In this document: positions 19,922 to 28,017 of the stretch, one piece after another
Numbering within the stretch: position 1 is the first letter of the stretch
Layout of the letters: each line of letters starts with the position of its first letter
From: Roseiarcus sp963717215
Lineage (GTDB): Bacteria > Pseudomonadota > Alphaproteobacteria > Rhizobiales > Beijerinckiaceae
Direction: 5' to 3'
Assembly (NCBI GenBank): GCA_963717215.1
Contig: CAVQVS010000009.1
Span: 310,001-374,000 of the forward strand
DNA: 64,000 bases
The notes under the pieces: model-generated
Told to the model about the DNA's origin: nothing
The model's database searches: none
What the model saw: only the letters and a program-made list of their open reading frames with translations
Position numbers and translations under genes: made by a program

Positions 19922-19936
19922 GTACATGGTTTGTTC
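19922..19936 (-). promoter_or_regulatory. LexA-like SOS operator upstream of recA
   Basis: The minus strand reads GAAC-AAACCAT-GTAC, one mismatch from the direct-repeat operator GAAC-N7-GAAC (GTTC-N7-GTTC) used by alphaproteobacterial LexA. It sits 69-83 bp before the recA start, where an SOS box is expected. Confidence 0.6.
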
Positions 19937-20139
19937 TGACAGGCAAGTTCTTTTTTTGTCCCGATTGGGGTATGCTAAAGCCGGTATGAGCAACACTTTG
20001 GGCGCCGCCGCTTAAAGGCGCCCGCCGTCTTCGACGATCCCGACAGTTTGGGGCCGACGCTTAGCGAGACGTTCAAAAGCAGGGACTTGAAAAGGGCGGC
20101 AACTCTTCCGGTTCTTCTTTACCTTACAGGCTTTGCGCA

Positions 20140-20538
20140 ATGAGCATCCTGTTGGACATGATCGGCCGGGGGTGGACGAATTTTCTCGCGCGGCCGAGCG
20201 GCTCGCTGAGCTTACGGTTCTACATTCAGCCCACGATGGCGAGCTTGTTGGCCCTGCGGGCCGGCATTCAGGACGCGAGGGAGGGCCGGCAGGGCTATCT
20301 GTGGGCGATGCTGACGCGCCCGCAGAGGCGTCTGCAGTTGCTCCACGAGGGCTGGCGGGGAGCGATGACTCCGTTCCTGTTGGCGCTCGCGCTCGATTGC
20401 GCCTATCAAATCATGACGATCCGGTTCGTCTACCCGCTGGAACTGCTGTTCACAGCGACCTTGCTGGCACTGGTGCCGTACGCCTTATTGCGGGGACCGT
20501 TCAATCGCCTGGCCCGCCTGTTCCTGCCGGTTGCTTGA
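20140..20538 (+). CDS. Small membrane protein
   Basis: A 132-aa protein. Residues about 90-106 (AMTPFLLALALDCAYQI) and 108-123 (VYPLELLFTATLLALV) are hydrophobic and likely span the membrane, and the rest is cationic. I do not recognise the family. It is the first of a run of co-directional genes reaching 24.98 kb that includes a DyP-type peroxidase, but the 76-bp gap to the next gene leaves operon membership open. Confidence 0.6.
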   Translation: MSILLDMIGRGWTNFLARPSGSLSLRFYIQPTMASLLALRAGIQDAREGRQGYLWAMLTRPQRRLQLLHEGWRGAMTPFLLALALDCAYQIMTIRFVYPLELLFTATLLALVPYALLRGPFNRLARLFLPVA

Positions 20539-20614
20539 TCGCCGCCAGCGGTAGAACCTGCGGGCGACAACAAATTGATTCACTGAGGAAAAGAACCAAG
20601 GAAAGGCCAACGCG

Positions 20615-21187
20615 ATGTCGAGTGAATCCAAGACAGAGGACTGGTCGAAGCCCGCCGCGATGGCGATCCCAAAGGGAGGCTATTTTCAGGATAAGGTCGA
20701 GCAGGGGCGTTACGGACCCATCTTCCCAAAGACTCCCGCCTCCTACGGCTTTTCGATTGTCGCGAAAATCATTCCGGGACGTGAGGACGTTTTCTACAAA
20801 TACGCCAAAAGCATCGAGGAAACGATCGCGGCCCAGCCGGACGCACTGGCCGTTTTACAGCTGCACTACCTGCGCTGGGTGCTCTTTCCTATCAAAGGAG
20901 ACACGTACTTCATGTACCAGGGCATCTTCGACACCGACTTCGATAAGTACACCGAAGACGCCGTGACGTTATTCGGCATCACGGGCCTGCGGACAGTGTT
21001 TGAAAATCTGGAAGGTTTCCCGACGGACTGGCAGTCGAATCCAGGCGCCTTCGTCAAGTTTGTGCGCGATCATCAATGCCCGAGCTTCCTCGAATACGCG
21101 GAATATCCTTTTGTAAGCGCCACTGAAATCAAGAAGGCGCTCAAACTGAAGGCCGCGTTCTCCGAAATGCTTGATCAAATGCAATGA
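20615..21187 (+). CDS. Unknown protein, DyP-peroxidase neighbour
   Basis: A 190-aa soluble protein with no signal peptide. The core (SIVAKIIPGREDVFYKYAKS then LQLHYLRWVLF, TYFMYQGIFDTDFDKYTEDA and LEYAEYPFV) has alternating strand-helix character that resembles a ferredoxin-like alpha/beta-barrel domain, the fold DyP peroxidases also use. That is inference from pattern only. AAGGAAAGG precedes the start. It sits 74 bp before an NTF2-like gene and 508 bp before the DyP gene, all in one direction. No catalytic residues can be named. Confidence 0.65.
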   Translation: MSSESKTEDWSKPAAMAIPKGGYFQDKVEQGRYGPIFPKTPASYGFSIVAKIIPGREDVFYKYAKSIEETIAAQPDALAVLQLHYLRWVLFPIKGDTYFMYQGIFDTDFDKYTEDAVTLFGITGLRTVFENLEGFPTDWQSNPGAFVKFVRDHQCPSFLEYAEYPFVSATEIKKALKLKAAFSEMLDQMQ

Positions 21188-21260
21188 TTTCTCCGGAGAG
21201 AAATGCCGGTCGAGAGGCCATGATAGGCGCTGCATTGAACTAAGCGACTGGAGGATGATC

Positions 21261-21662
21261 GTGGCGGACAAGCCCCCTAGAGAAATCCAAACCCTAATCG
21301 ACAATCACATCAACGCTTTCAACACCCAGGATAACGAACTTTTTTTTCGTGTTTTCGGGGACACAGCCATCATTGTTGACGGCATCGCACCGTATCGCTG
21401 GCTGAATCCGAACGCCCCCGCCAATTGGCTTGCTGACGTAGCAAAGTGGCGTGAGAACCTGGGGGTCTCCTACGAGCACTTATCGTACGAAATGGGTTTC
21501 TGGAACGTAGAGGGCTCTAATGCGTACGCGGTCGTAGCAGGGACGCTCAAGGTCACCATCAAGGGCCAAACGGTCGCGCGGACCGGCACGCTCGCGTACA
21601 CGTTTTCAAAGCATGGCGATGCGTGGAAGATCGATGCACAAGCGTGGGGGCGGACGTCATGA
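21261..21662 (+). CDS. SnoaL/NTF2-like domain protein
   Basis: A 133-aa protein whose pattern (IQTLIDNHINAFNTQD, IIVDGIAPYRW, ANWLADVAKWR, YAVVAGTLKV, GTLAYTFSKHGDAWKIDAQA) fits the cone-shaped NTF2/SnoaL fold that holds small enzymes or binding proteins. GGAGG directly abuts the ATG at 21255 but lies six bases before the GTG at 21261, so the GTG is the better start. It ends 32 bp before the DyP gene. A ligand-binding or accessory role is inferred from context only. Confidence 0.7.
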   Translation: MADKPPREIQTLIDNHINAFNTQDNELFFRVFGDTAIIVDGIAPYRWLNPNAPANWLADVAKWRENLGVSYEHLSYEMGFWNVEGSNAYAVVAGTLKVTIKGQTVARTGTLAYTFSKHGDAWKIDAQAWGRTS

Positions 21663-21694
21663 GGCCCTCAGATCGATAAACAGGAAACGGCGCG

Positions 21695-23026
21695 ATGCTC
21701 GAACTCGACGACATCCAGCATCTGCTGCTGACCCGTGCCCCGGCGCTCACGGCCCGCTACGAGTTTCTGTCATTTCGTGATGGAGCGGGCGGTCGCGCGT
21801 GGGTGTCGGCGATCAAGGAAAAGGTTCACTCAGCTGCGTCGATGCGCAGCAGCGTCGATCAAGACAAGCGCTGGGTGACGGCGGCTTTCACCTGGAACGG
21901 GCTTCGTGCGCTCGGACTGGACGAGGCTTCGCTTGCTTCATTTCCGGATGAGTTCAAGCAGGGCATGGCGGCGCGGGCGGAGATGCTCGGCGATGCCGGT
22001 GCGCACGCGCCCCAGCATTGGGTCGGTGGACTTGCGAGCCCCGACCTGCACGCGATCGTCATTCTCTTCGCGCGGGATGACGCGGAACACGACCGCTGCG
22101 TCGCAGAGCACGAAAAGCTCATCGCCAGTTGTCCCGGCGTCGAAGTCCTCTCTGTTCTCGACCTTCACGCCATTCCGCCCTTTGGCTACGCCCACGAGCA
22201 TTTCGGCTATCGCGACAGGTTGTCAGAGCCGGCCATCGAGGGAAACGGCGTTGTTCCGTCGCCGGGAACCGGCGAGCCTCTGAAAGCGGGCGAGTTCATC
22301 CTTGGCTACCCCGACGAGCATGGTGTCGTCACCGACAGTCCCCGGCCGGAAATTCTGGCGAGGAACGGCAGCTACATGGCTTATCGCCGGCTTGAAGAGC
22401 ATGTGGGGAAGTTTCGCGATTTTCTGACGCAGCACGGCGAGACCGCGGAGGAGCAGGAACTGATCGCCGCTAAGCTGATGGGCCGCTGGCGCAGCGGCGC
22501 GCCGCTCGTGCTCGCGCCCGAGCAAGACAATCCGGCGCTGGGCGCCGACATGCAGCGGAATAACGACTTCACCTACAAGGAGTCGGACCCGCATGGCTAT
22601 GCGATCCCGCTTGGCTCGCACATTCGGCGGATGAACCCCCGCGACACCGGCCACAATATGAACCGGCGACGGATGATCCGGCGAGGGGCGCCCTATGGGC
22701 CTCCTTTGCCAGAAGGCGCGCCCGACGACGGGGTCGAGCGCGGCATCGCCGCTTTCGTCATCTGCGCGAGCCTCATCCGGCAGTTCGAGTTCGCCCAGAA
22801 CGTCTGGATAAACGATAGGAATTTTAACGAGCTGGGCAACGAGCGCGACCCGATCATTGGCGCGCATGACGGAACACTCGAGTTCAAGATTCCCAAGAGG
22901 CCCATTCGCAAGAAGATCGTCGGCCTACCTGCCTTCACCACGCTGAAAGGCGGCGCATACTTCTTTCTGCCCGGCATCAAGGCGCTGAGTTATCTTGCCT
23001 CCCTGAATACACAAGGCCGAGCCTGA
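21695..23026 (+). CDS. DyP-type peroxidase family protein
   Basis: A 443-aa protein matching dye-decolourising heme peroxidases (COG2837). FTWNGLRALGLDE near residue 66 is a family block. FGYRDRLSEPAIEG near 170 corresponds to the GXXDG motif and keeps the catalytic Asp (174), although the final Gly is Arg. PLGSHIRRMNPRDTG near 306 supplies the probable proximal heme His (309). RRRMIRRGAPYG near 324 supplies the distal Arg, and FFLPGIKALS ends the fold. There is no signal peptide, so it acts in the cytoplasm or inside a compartment; no encapsulin is nearby. The two flanking unknown proteins suggest a specialised rather than generic peroxidase. Confidence 0.83.
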   Translation: MLELDDIQHLLLTRAPALTARYEFLSFRDGAGGRAWVSAIKEKVHSAASMRSSVDQDKRWVTAAFTWNGLRALGLDEASLASFPDEFKQGMAARAEMLGDAGAHAPQHWVGGLASPDLHAIVILFARDDAEHDRCVAEHEKLIASCPGVEVLSVLDLHAIPPFGYAHEHFGYRDRLSEPAIEGNGVVPSPGTGEPLKAGEFILGYPDEHGVVTDSPRPEILARNGSYMAYRRLEEHVGKFRDFLTQHGETAEEQELIAAKLMGRWRSGAPLVLAPEQDNPALGADMQRNNDFTYKESDPHGYAIPLGSHIRRMNPRDTGHNMNRRRMIRRGAPYGPPLPEGAPDDGVERGIAAFVICASLIRQFEFAQNVWINDRNFNELGNERDPIIGAHDGTLEFKIPKRPIRKKIVGLPAFTTLKGGAYFFLPGIKALSYLASLNTQGRA

Positions 23027-23052
23027 GTCGCGAAGCGCAAAAAGGAAATCCT

Positions 23053-24066
23053 ATGTCAGCGCCAGCTTACGCCCGGACCTACAATCAGGATCACATCGCG
23101 CGCAAATACACGGCCGGCAAGCGGCGCATAAGCATCTACTGGACATGGAGCTACCCCTGGGAGGCGCAGCGCGATCCGGCGGCGATGGAGAACCGCTTCT
23201 CCACCATTACCGAGGTGCGGAACGTTCTCTGGCCGGCCTACGAGACGCCGGAGTGGAGCGCCGCGCAGTTTCTGCAGGGGATCGCCGGAACGCTTGAGCT
23301 ATTCCACCGCTCGACCCTCAGCTTCCAGAAGATCGCCGGTGAGACAACAGGGCATCCGGTCGCAGTTTTTCAGCGCATCGACCAGGCGGGCTACAAGCAG
23401 CCGATCGACGAACGCATTCTCGCCGACACCGACACACTGATGGTCTTCGGGCTCGACCACATCCTGTCCGAGCAGGAAGCGGCGCCGGAGGAGATCGCCG
23501 CGCTGCGCGAATGGCTGAAGCGGCCCGGCGCCTGTCTCCTCCTTGCCCCTCATCATGACGTCGGCTTCACCGACGACATGAAGCAACGCCAGATGGAATA
23601 TCTCCACCATGGCGACCGCCTCGTACCTCGCCAGCAGCGGTTCGGCCAGTACACGCGATCATTGATGGAGGGGCTCGGCGTTCCCGTGAACAACACCTAC
23701 GGCCTTCGGCCGGCGGTGGTGAAAGGCACGACCGAAATCGCTCCGCTGACGCCCTTCCATGATCTCGACAGCCTCGGCCTCTTGCGCAATGTGCCGACCC
23801 TCAACTTCCATCCGCATCTGCCGCACTATGAACTGACGGCAGGGGCGAGTTCCGTCCAGGTGCTCGCGCGGCAGCCGATCGACCTCGAACGCCCGCACCC
23901 CTTCACCGAAGCGGGAGAGCGGGAGTTCAACTGCCTGCTGTGGGCGCCGCCGAACGAGCAGATGGCTGGAGACATCGTTCTGGTGGATTCCACGAATTTC
24001 ACCACCCTCTTTGGCGGCACGACGAGCCTCGAAACCTTCTGGCGAAATCTTGCGGCGATGAGGTAA
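23053..24066 (+). CDS. Unknown protein downstream of the DyP peroxidase
   Basis: A 337-aa soluble protein starting behind AAAAAGGAAATCCT, 26 bp after the peroxidase. The segment TDTLMVFGLDHILSEQEA then IAALREWLKRPGACLLLAPH looks like a Rossmann or class-I amidotransferase-like strand-loop-strand with the end of a helix, and His-rich blocks follow (LAPHHDVGF, NFHPHLPHYEL). The C-terminus reads NEQMAGDIVLVDSTNFTTLF. I do not recognise the family and assign no activity. Tight spacing argues it works with the peroxidase. Confidence 0.7.
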   Translation: MSAPAYARTYNQDHIARKYTAGKRRISIYWTWSYPWEAQRDPAAMENRFSTITEVRNVLWPAYETPEWSAAQFLQGIAGTLELFHRSTLSFQKIAGETTGHPVAVFQRIDQAGYKQPIDERILADTDTLMVFGLDHILSEQEAAPEEIAALREWLKRPGACLLLAPHHDVGFTDDMKQRQMEYLHHGDRLVPRQQRFGQYTRSLMEGLGVPVNNTYGLRPAVVKGTTEIAPLTPFHDLDSLGLLRNVPTLNFHPHLPHYELTAGASSVQVLARQPIDLERPHPFTEAGEREFNCLLWAPPNEQMAGDIVLVDSTNFTTLFGGTTSLETFWRNLAAMR

Positions 24067-24076
24067 GCTACGAGTC

Positions 24077-24976
24077 GTGGCTACGGCTGCGCTCGAGCCG
24101 GTGTGCGGCTTACACACGCAAAAGAGACGCTCGCTTTTTGCTCTCACGCTTTGCACTCTTGTGCTGGGCGCCTTGATCTCGGCCGCCCCCGCTCTGGCTG
24201 GCTCGGATTCATCGAACGTCGAGAATGGGACCGGGGACGATCCGACCAAGCCGGTGGGCAAGATCGAGCTGCTCGATCGCTATACCGAAGCGCCCGGTCC
24301 CGGCGTCGCGGAGGGTACGACCAAGAGTGTCCAAACCAAAACCCCATTCGCCCGGATCGACGCGCCGTTCAGGCTCTCGCCTCAATGGGAGCTGAATTTC
24401 CGGACAGAGATTCCGGTCGTGTGGACAAACGGAGTGACACCCGCGAATCCGACCGGAGCGACTGTCTCCGGCTTTGGCAATGTGCTGGGTCAGGGGTGGA
24501 TCGTGCATGACCTCGATCAACGCTGGGCGGTCGCGCTTGGCGGGCAACTGATCGCACCCACCGCAACCAACGGCGTGGCGACGACCGCCTGGGAACAGGT
24601 CACAGGCCTAGTGGTTCGCGCCATGCTTCCGGAGATCAGTCCTGGCAGCTATTTCGCGCCGCAGGTGCGTTACGGAATTGATTTCGAAGGCAACGACGAC
24701 GGCCACCTGTTGCGGCAATTGCGGATCGCCCCGACCCTCAACATCAATCTGCTGCACAACCTATTCTTCACGCTTTTCCCGAGCCCGGACATTCGGCTGA
24801 ACTATGGGACGCCGGTGTGGAATTAAACGGGCCGATTGTTCGTGCCGCTCAACTTTATGGTGGGTTGGAAGCCAACAGAGCACACCGTGGTCTCCGCCGA
24901 GTTCGGCATTCCTATTATCAAGGATTTTCCCGTCTACACATTCAAGACTCAATTGAGAGTGGGTTATTTGTTTTAG
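24077..24976 (+). pseudogene. Outer-membrane beta-barrel 'transporter' protein with in-frame TAA
   Basis: A secreted protein with an N-terminal hydrophobic signal (LFALTLCTLVLGALISAAPA ending ALAG) and amphipathic strands (QWELNFRTEIPVVW, WAVALGGQLIAPT, YFAPQVRYGIDF) that resemble outer-membrane beta-barrels of the MetA-pathway 'transporter' type. The frame stops at TAA (24824-24826), but the same frame continues TGRLFVPLNFMVGWKP to LRVGYLF and a TAG at 24974-24976. That would complete the barrel with an aromatic C-terminal residue typical of outer-membrane proteins. One base change would restore it. The start is a GTG 10 bp after the unknown 337-aa gene. Confidence 0.65.
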
Positions 24977-25131
24977 ATTAGGTCATTAGTAGCAGTGCGT
25001 TGTTCAGAATGAATTTGTAAGATTTATCGTAATGTATACATTAATTAGTACTCTAGTTGTAGCGCTTTTATATTAAACTAATTAAGCTAATATATGTCAA
25101 TTTATTGAGCTGAAAAGGAGGATTTTTCTGT
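24977..25131. other. AT-rich intergenic stretch
   Basis: No gene is seen here. The DNA is strikingly AT-rich for this genome (for example ATTAAACTAATTAAGCTAATATA around 25071-25095), suggesting foreign origin or a promoter-dense boundary. It separates the DyP cluster from the polymerase-like pseudogene. Confidence 0.5.
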
Positions 25132-25237
25132 TCAGAAAATCCGAATTCCGGCCGTTATACTGCGTTGGTCGTATTCTCCGCCCTGGAACTTGGTCTCCGG
25201 GTGAAGATGACAGCGCACCAGGCATCGGGCATGGGAC

Positions 25238-26487
25238 TGACCTGACCCCCTGAAGCTCCTCCAAAAATACGTAGAGTCCGGCCCGAAGGAAGGGACGGAC
25301 GGATGAAGCGATCAAGGTTCACGGAAGAGCAGATCATTGGGATCCTGCGTGAGCAGGAAGCGGGCTTCAAGCACGGCGTCAGTTCGCCGACCTTCTACAA
25401 GTGGAAGGCCAAGTATGGCGGCGTGGACGTGTCGGAGGCGCGCCGGCTGAAGGCGTTGGAGGATGAGAACGCCAAGCTGAAGCGGATGCTGGCGGACGCC
25501 ATGCTCGACAACGTCGCGTTGAAAGACCTGCTCGGAAAAAATGGTGACGCCCGCCGCGCATTGGGAGGCTGCGGGATATCTGCAGCAGACCTTGAGATGA
25601 GCCAGCGGCGGGCGTGCCGGGTGATTGACGGCGATCGGGCCAGCGTGCGCTACCAGGCCCGGCGGCCGGATGACGGCGAACTTCGCGAGCGGCTGAAGGC
25701 CTTGGCCCAGGAGCGGCGGCGGTTCGGCTATCGGCGGCTGCATGTGCTGCTGCGGCGCGAGGGCCATGCGGTCAACAAAAAGCGCGTTCAGCGTCTGTAT
25801 CGCGAGGAGCGGCTGATGGTTCGCCAGCGCGGCGGGCGCAAGCGGGCCATGGGAACGCGGCGGCCGATAGAGACACCCGCGGTCGCCAACCAGCGCTGGA
25901 GTCTCGACTTCATCGCCGACCAGTTCACCGACGGGCGCCGGTTCCGGATCTTGGAGGTGTACGACGACTGCACCCGCGAGTGTCTGGCGCTGGTGGCCGA
26001 CACCTCGATCGGTGGGCGACGCGTCGCGCGCGAACTGGACGCGATCATCGGCTGGCGCGGCAAGCCGGCGACGATCGTCAGCGACAACGGCACGGAACTG
26101 ACGTCCAACGCCATCCTGGAATGGGCCGACCAGCGCAAGATCGGCTGGCATTACATCGCCCCCGGCAAGCCCCAGCAGAACGGCTTCAGCGAGAGCTTCA
26201 ACGGCAAGCTGCGCGACGAACTGCTGAACGAGACCCTGTTCAGCTCTCTGGCGGGCGCCCGCGCCAAGCTGGAAGCCTGGCGGCGGGACTTTAACGAGGT
26301 GCGGCCCCACTCGAGCCTCGCCTACCTCACGCCAGCGGCATACGCCCGCGCCCTCTGCGGAGAGGCCGGCCGGCGCGCTGCGAACCCCGACCACTCCGCG
26401 CGCCGGCCTCTTGCCAGCCGCGATCATGAAGGTTCAGATCAACTCCGACTTCTTGTTATGGCTGGATGAGAAATGGGGGTCAGGTCA
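25238..26487 (+). mobile_element. Complete IS3-family element with 4-bp target duplication
   Basis: A 1250-bp insertion sequence bounded by inverted repeats TGACCTGACCCCC (25238-25250) and its complement GGGGGTCAGGTCA (26475-26487), flanked on both sides by GGAC (25234-25237 and 26488-26491). It encloses one transposase frame. Removing it and one GGAC joins the two halves of the polymerase-like gene in frame, so the insertion site is certain. The intact ends suggest insertion more recent than the decay around it. Confidence 0.9.
25303..26469 (+). CDS. IS3-family transposase, OrfA and OrfB in one frame
   Basis: A 388-aa frame. The N-terminal OrfA part (KRSRFTEEQIIGILREQEAG) is the usual helix-turn-helix leader. 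However, about nine residues of the recognition helix (typically ADVCRKHG-like) are missing before KHGVSSPTFYKWKAKYGG. The OrfB part carries the DDE integrase core: WSLDFIADQF, VSDNGTELTS and NGKLRDELLNETLFSSL with the glutamate. Between them the genuine OrfB start (reading VTPAAHWEAAGYLQQTL) is in another frame, near an A6 run (GGAAAAAATGG) typical of IS3 slippage. Either compensating indels fused the two frames, or the element is partly defective. Confidence 0.85.
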   Translation: MKRSRFTEEQIIGILREQEAGFKHGVSSPTFYKWKAKYGGVDVSEARRLKALEDENAKLKRMLADAMLDNVALKDLLGKNGDARRALGGCGISAADLEMSQRRACRVIDGDRASVRYQARRPDDGELRERLKALAQERRRFGYRRLHVLLRREGHAVNKKRVQRLYREERLMVRQRGGRKRAMGTRRPIETPAVANQRWSLDFIADQFTDGRRFRILEVYDDCTRECLALVADTSIGGRRVARELDAIIGWRGKPATIVSDNGTELTSNAILEWADQRKIGWHYIAPGKPQQNGFSESFNGKLRDELLNETLFSSLAGARAKLEAWRRDFNEVRPHSSLAYLTPAAYARALCGEAGRRAANPDHSARRPLASRDHEGSDQLRLLVMAG

Positions 26488-27670
26488 GGACTTTAGCCAG
26501 GACGCCGGGATGTTCTCGCCGCGCTCACGATCGAATGTATGGTCCTTCGCCTCGCTCGGCCTCTTTAAATACGGAGCGGCAGGGGGTGGCTCTCGCCGAC
26601 GCCAAAGTTCATGAGACAAAGCGCAGGGTTCACCTTTAGCCATTTCGAGCTTGGATTTCGCCTGTAGCGACAGGAGAAAGCCGAAGGGGAAGACAGCATG
26701 GCCAGGTCGGCTGGTGCTCGTTGTACCCATCGAACCATCGGAGCAGCTCCGGGGTCGTGGCCGCATACGGGCTCGCGGCGGAGTATCGAACGCCTGCATC
26801 TCGCAAGGCGGGTTTCGTCCGGCTTATGCGAACTCGGCTGTGCGAACGATCTCCTTCCATAGGTCCTCTTGCCAAAGGGGCACGCCAAACCGTTCTATGC
26901 GCTCGCGGCGCGCGGCGGGCAGTTCGTCATATGCGCCATCAAATGGCCAAGGCCGTGGCCTGAAGCCTTGCGGACGCCGACGCTGCCATTCCGCCGGTTG
27001 AACAGAACATACCGCTTGGCAGAGATCGTAAGGCAGAATTGGGGATCAAGCGCCCGGAGACCGTCACTTTTGTCGGGTGGAAAGCTGACCTCCTCAGCTG
27101 GAGGATCGGGTTATCTTCGCCATAGGGGTTGAGGTCCTTGAACCAGTCGCGGACCCGCAACGCGGTGGCCACAAACTCCTCGGGAGATCGCGGGTGTTGC
27201 CGATGGCGAGGCTGTCTGTGCCACAGAAGACCCAATCCAGCCCCTGCTCGACGACTTGATGCTCGGCCAGGGCTAACATCAATCTCGCCGCCCCAGTGAT
27301 GAGCGTTGCGAGCAGCGGGTGAAAGTATGCGCCTGGTCTCTCCGATGTCTGGGATTTTAAGCGCGATGGGTGCGGTCTCCCGCCATAGCCGACCATACGC
27401 TCTGTCTTGACATATTCGCCCACATTCAACTCGACGAAAATCCCATAGCTGGTCGCATTGGCGAGGATTTTGATGGCTTGCTCGTTGCTCTTCAGCGAGG
27501 GCTTTTCGGTCTTGCTGGCCGTCTTCAGTTTGGCTTTGATGGCATTCCGAAGAATTATCAGCCGCTGATAAAAGTCGTCGGTAGCCCGGCTATGTCGATC
27601 GGCTTGAGCCCTTTTTGCGTGCCCTTTGGTTTGAAGCGTAACGCCCTGACCACCTCCGGCGTCTGCCCCG

Positions 27671-27905
27671 ATGCACCGTGGAGCGACTGATGCGGAGTAT
27701 GGGCTGCAAGGCGTGATCCGCGGCAAACCGGTCAAAACCACGATCAGCGACAAGGCCGCGCCTTGTCCGCTGGATCAGTCAACCGCCAGTTCCGGGCGCC
27801 CAGGCCGAACGCGCTGTAAGTCTCGGAGTTCACCTATGTCGCGACCTGGACTGGCTTCGTCTACGTCGCATTCGTGATCGACGCTTATGCCCGGCGCATC
27901 GAGAG
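27671..27905 (+). pseudogene. IS3-type transposase OrfB remnant
   Basis: A fragment of a second, different IS3-type OrfB: LQGVIRGKPVKTTISDKAAP then CPLDQ, and after a frame change FTYVATWTGFVYVAFVIDAY ending YARRIESG. These are the zinc-free N-terminal and first DDE-strand regions; everything downstream is gone. It lies between the lost 5' end of the polymerase-like gene and the CaiB-family gene, whose open frame is accidentally fused to it. Confidence 0.75.
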
Positions 27906-28017
27906 CGGGATCTCAGGCGGACGCGTTAGACGTTTTCGGAATAGACCAGACGGCCATACCTATTTCCCCTTAACGGATGTCTTCGCTAGGTCTTCGCTGG
28001 CGAATGACGGAGCCAGG

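Larger units (their letters stand above)
25132..27690 (-). pseudogene. Family-B DNA-polymerase-like protein, 5'-truncated and IS-interrupted
   Basis: Read on the minus strand with several frame changes, the blocks come in order. GLKPIDIAGLP, then DDFYQRLIILRNAIKAKL, then IKILANATSYGIFVELNV resembles the K...YG motif of family-B polymerases. WVFCGTDSLAIGNT resembles the catalytic DTDS motif, and EFVATALRVRDWFKDLNPYG, RKASGHGLGHL, ELLRWFDGYNEH, SHELWRRREPPPAAPYLKRP and ASWLKS follow. An IS3-type element sits exactly after ASWLKS. Beyond it the frame resumes as CHLHPETKFQGGEYDQRS and stops at 25132. The 5' end is lost beside a transposase remnant. The polymerase call rests on two motifs. Confidence 0.6.

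Noticed and set aside
19933..19950. A pair GTTC...GTTC in the recA upstream region as the SOS box
   Set aside because: The spacer is ten bases, not seven; the pair at 19922-19936 has the right spacing.
25312..26427. A 371-codon minus-strand frame within the IS
   Set aside because: It is antisense to the transposase; no recognisable motifs.
26490..26890. A second transposase fragment right of the IS
   Set aside because: At first it looked like an integrase tail (WFDGYNEHQP), but the frame blocks join the polymerase-like gene on both sides of the IS.
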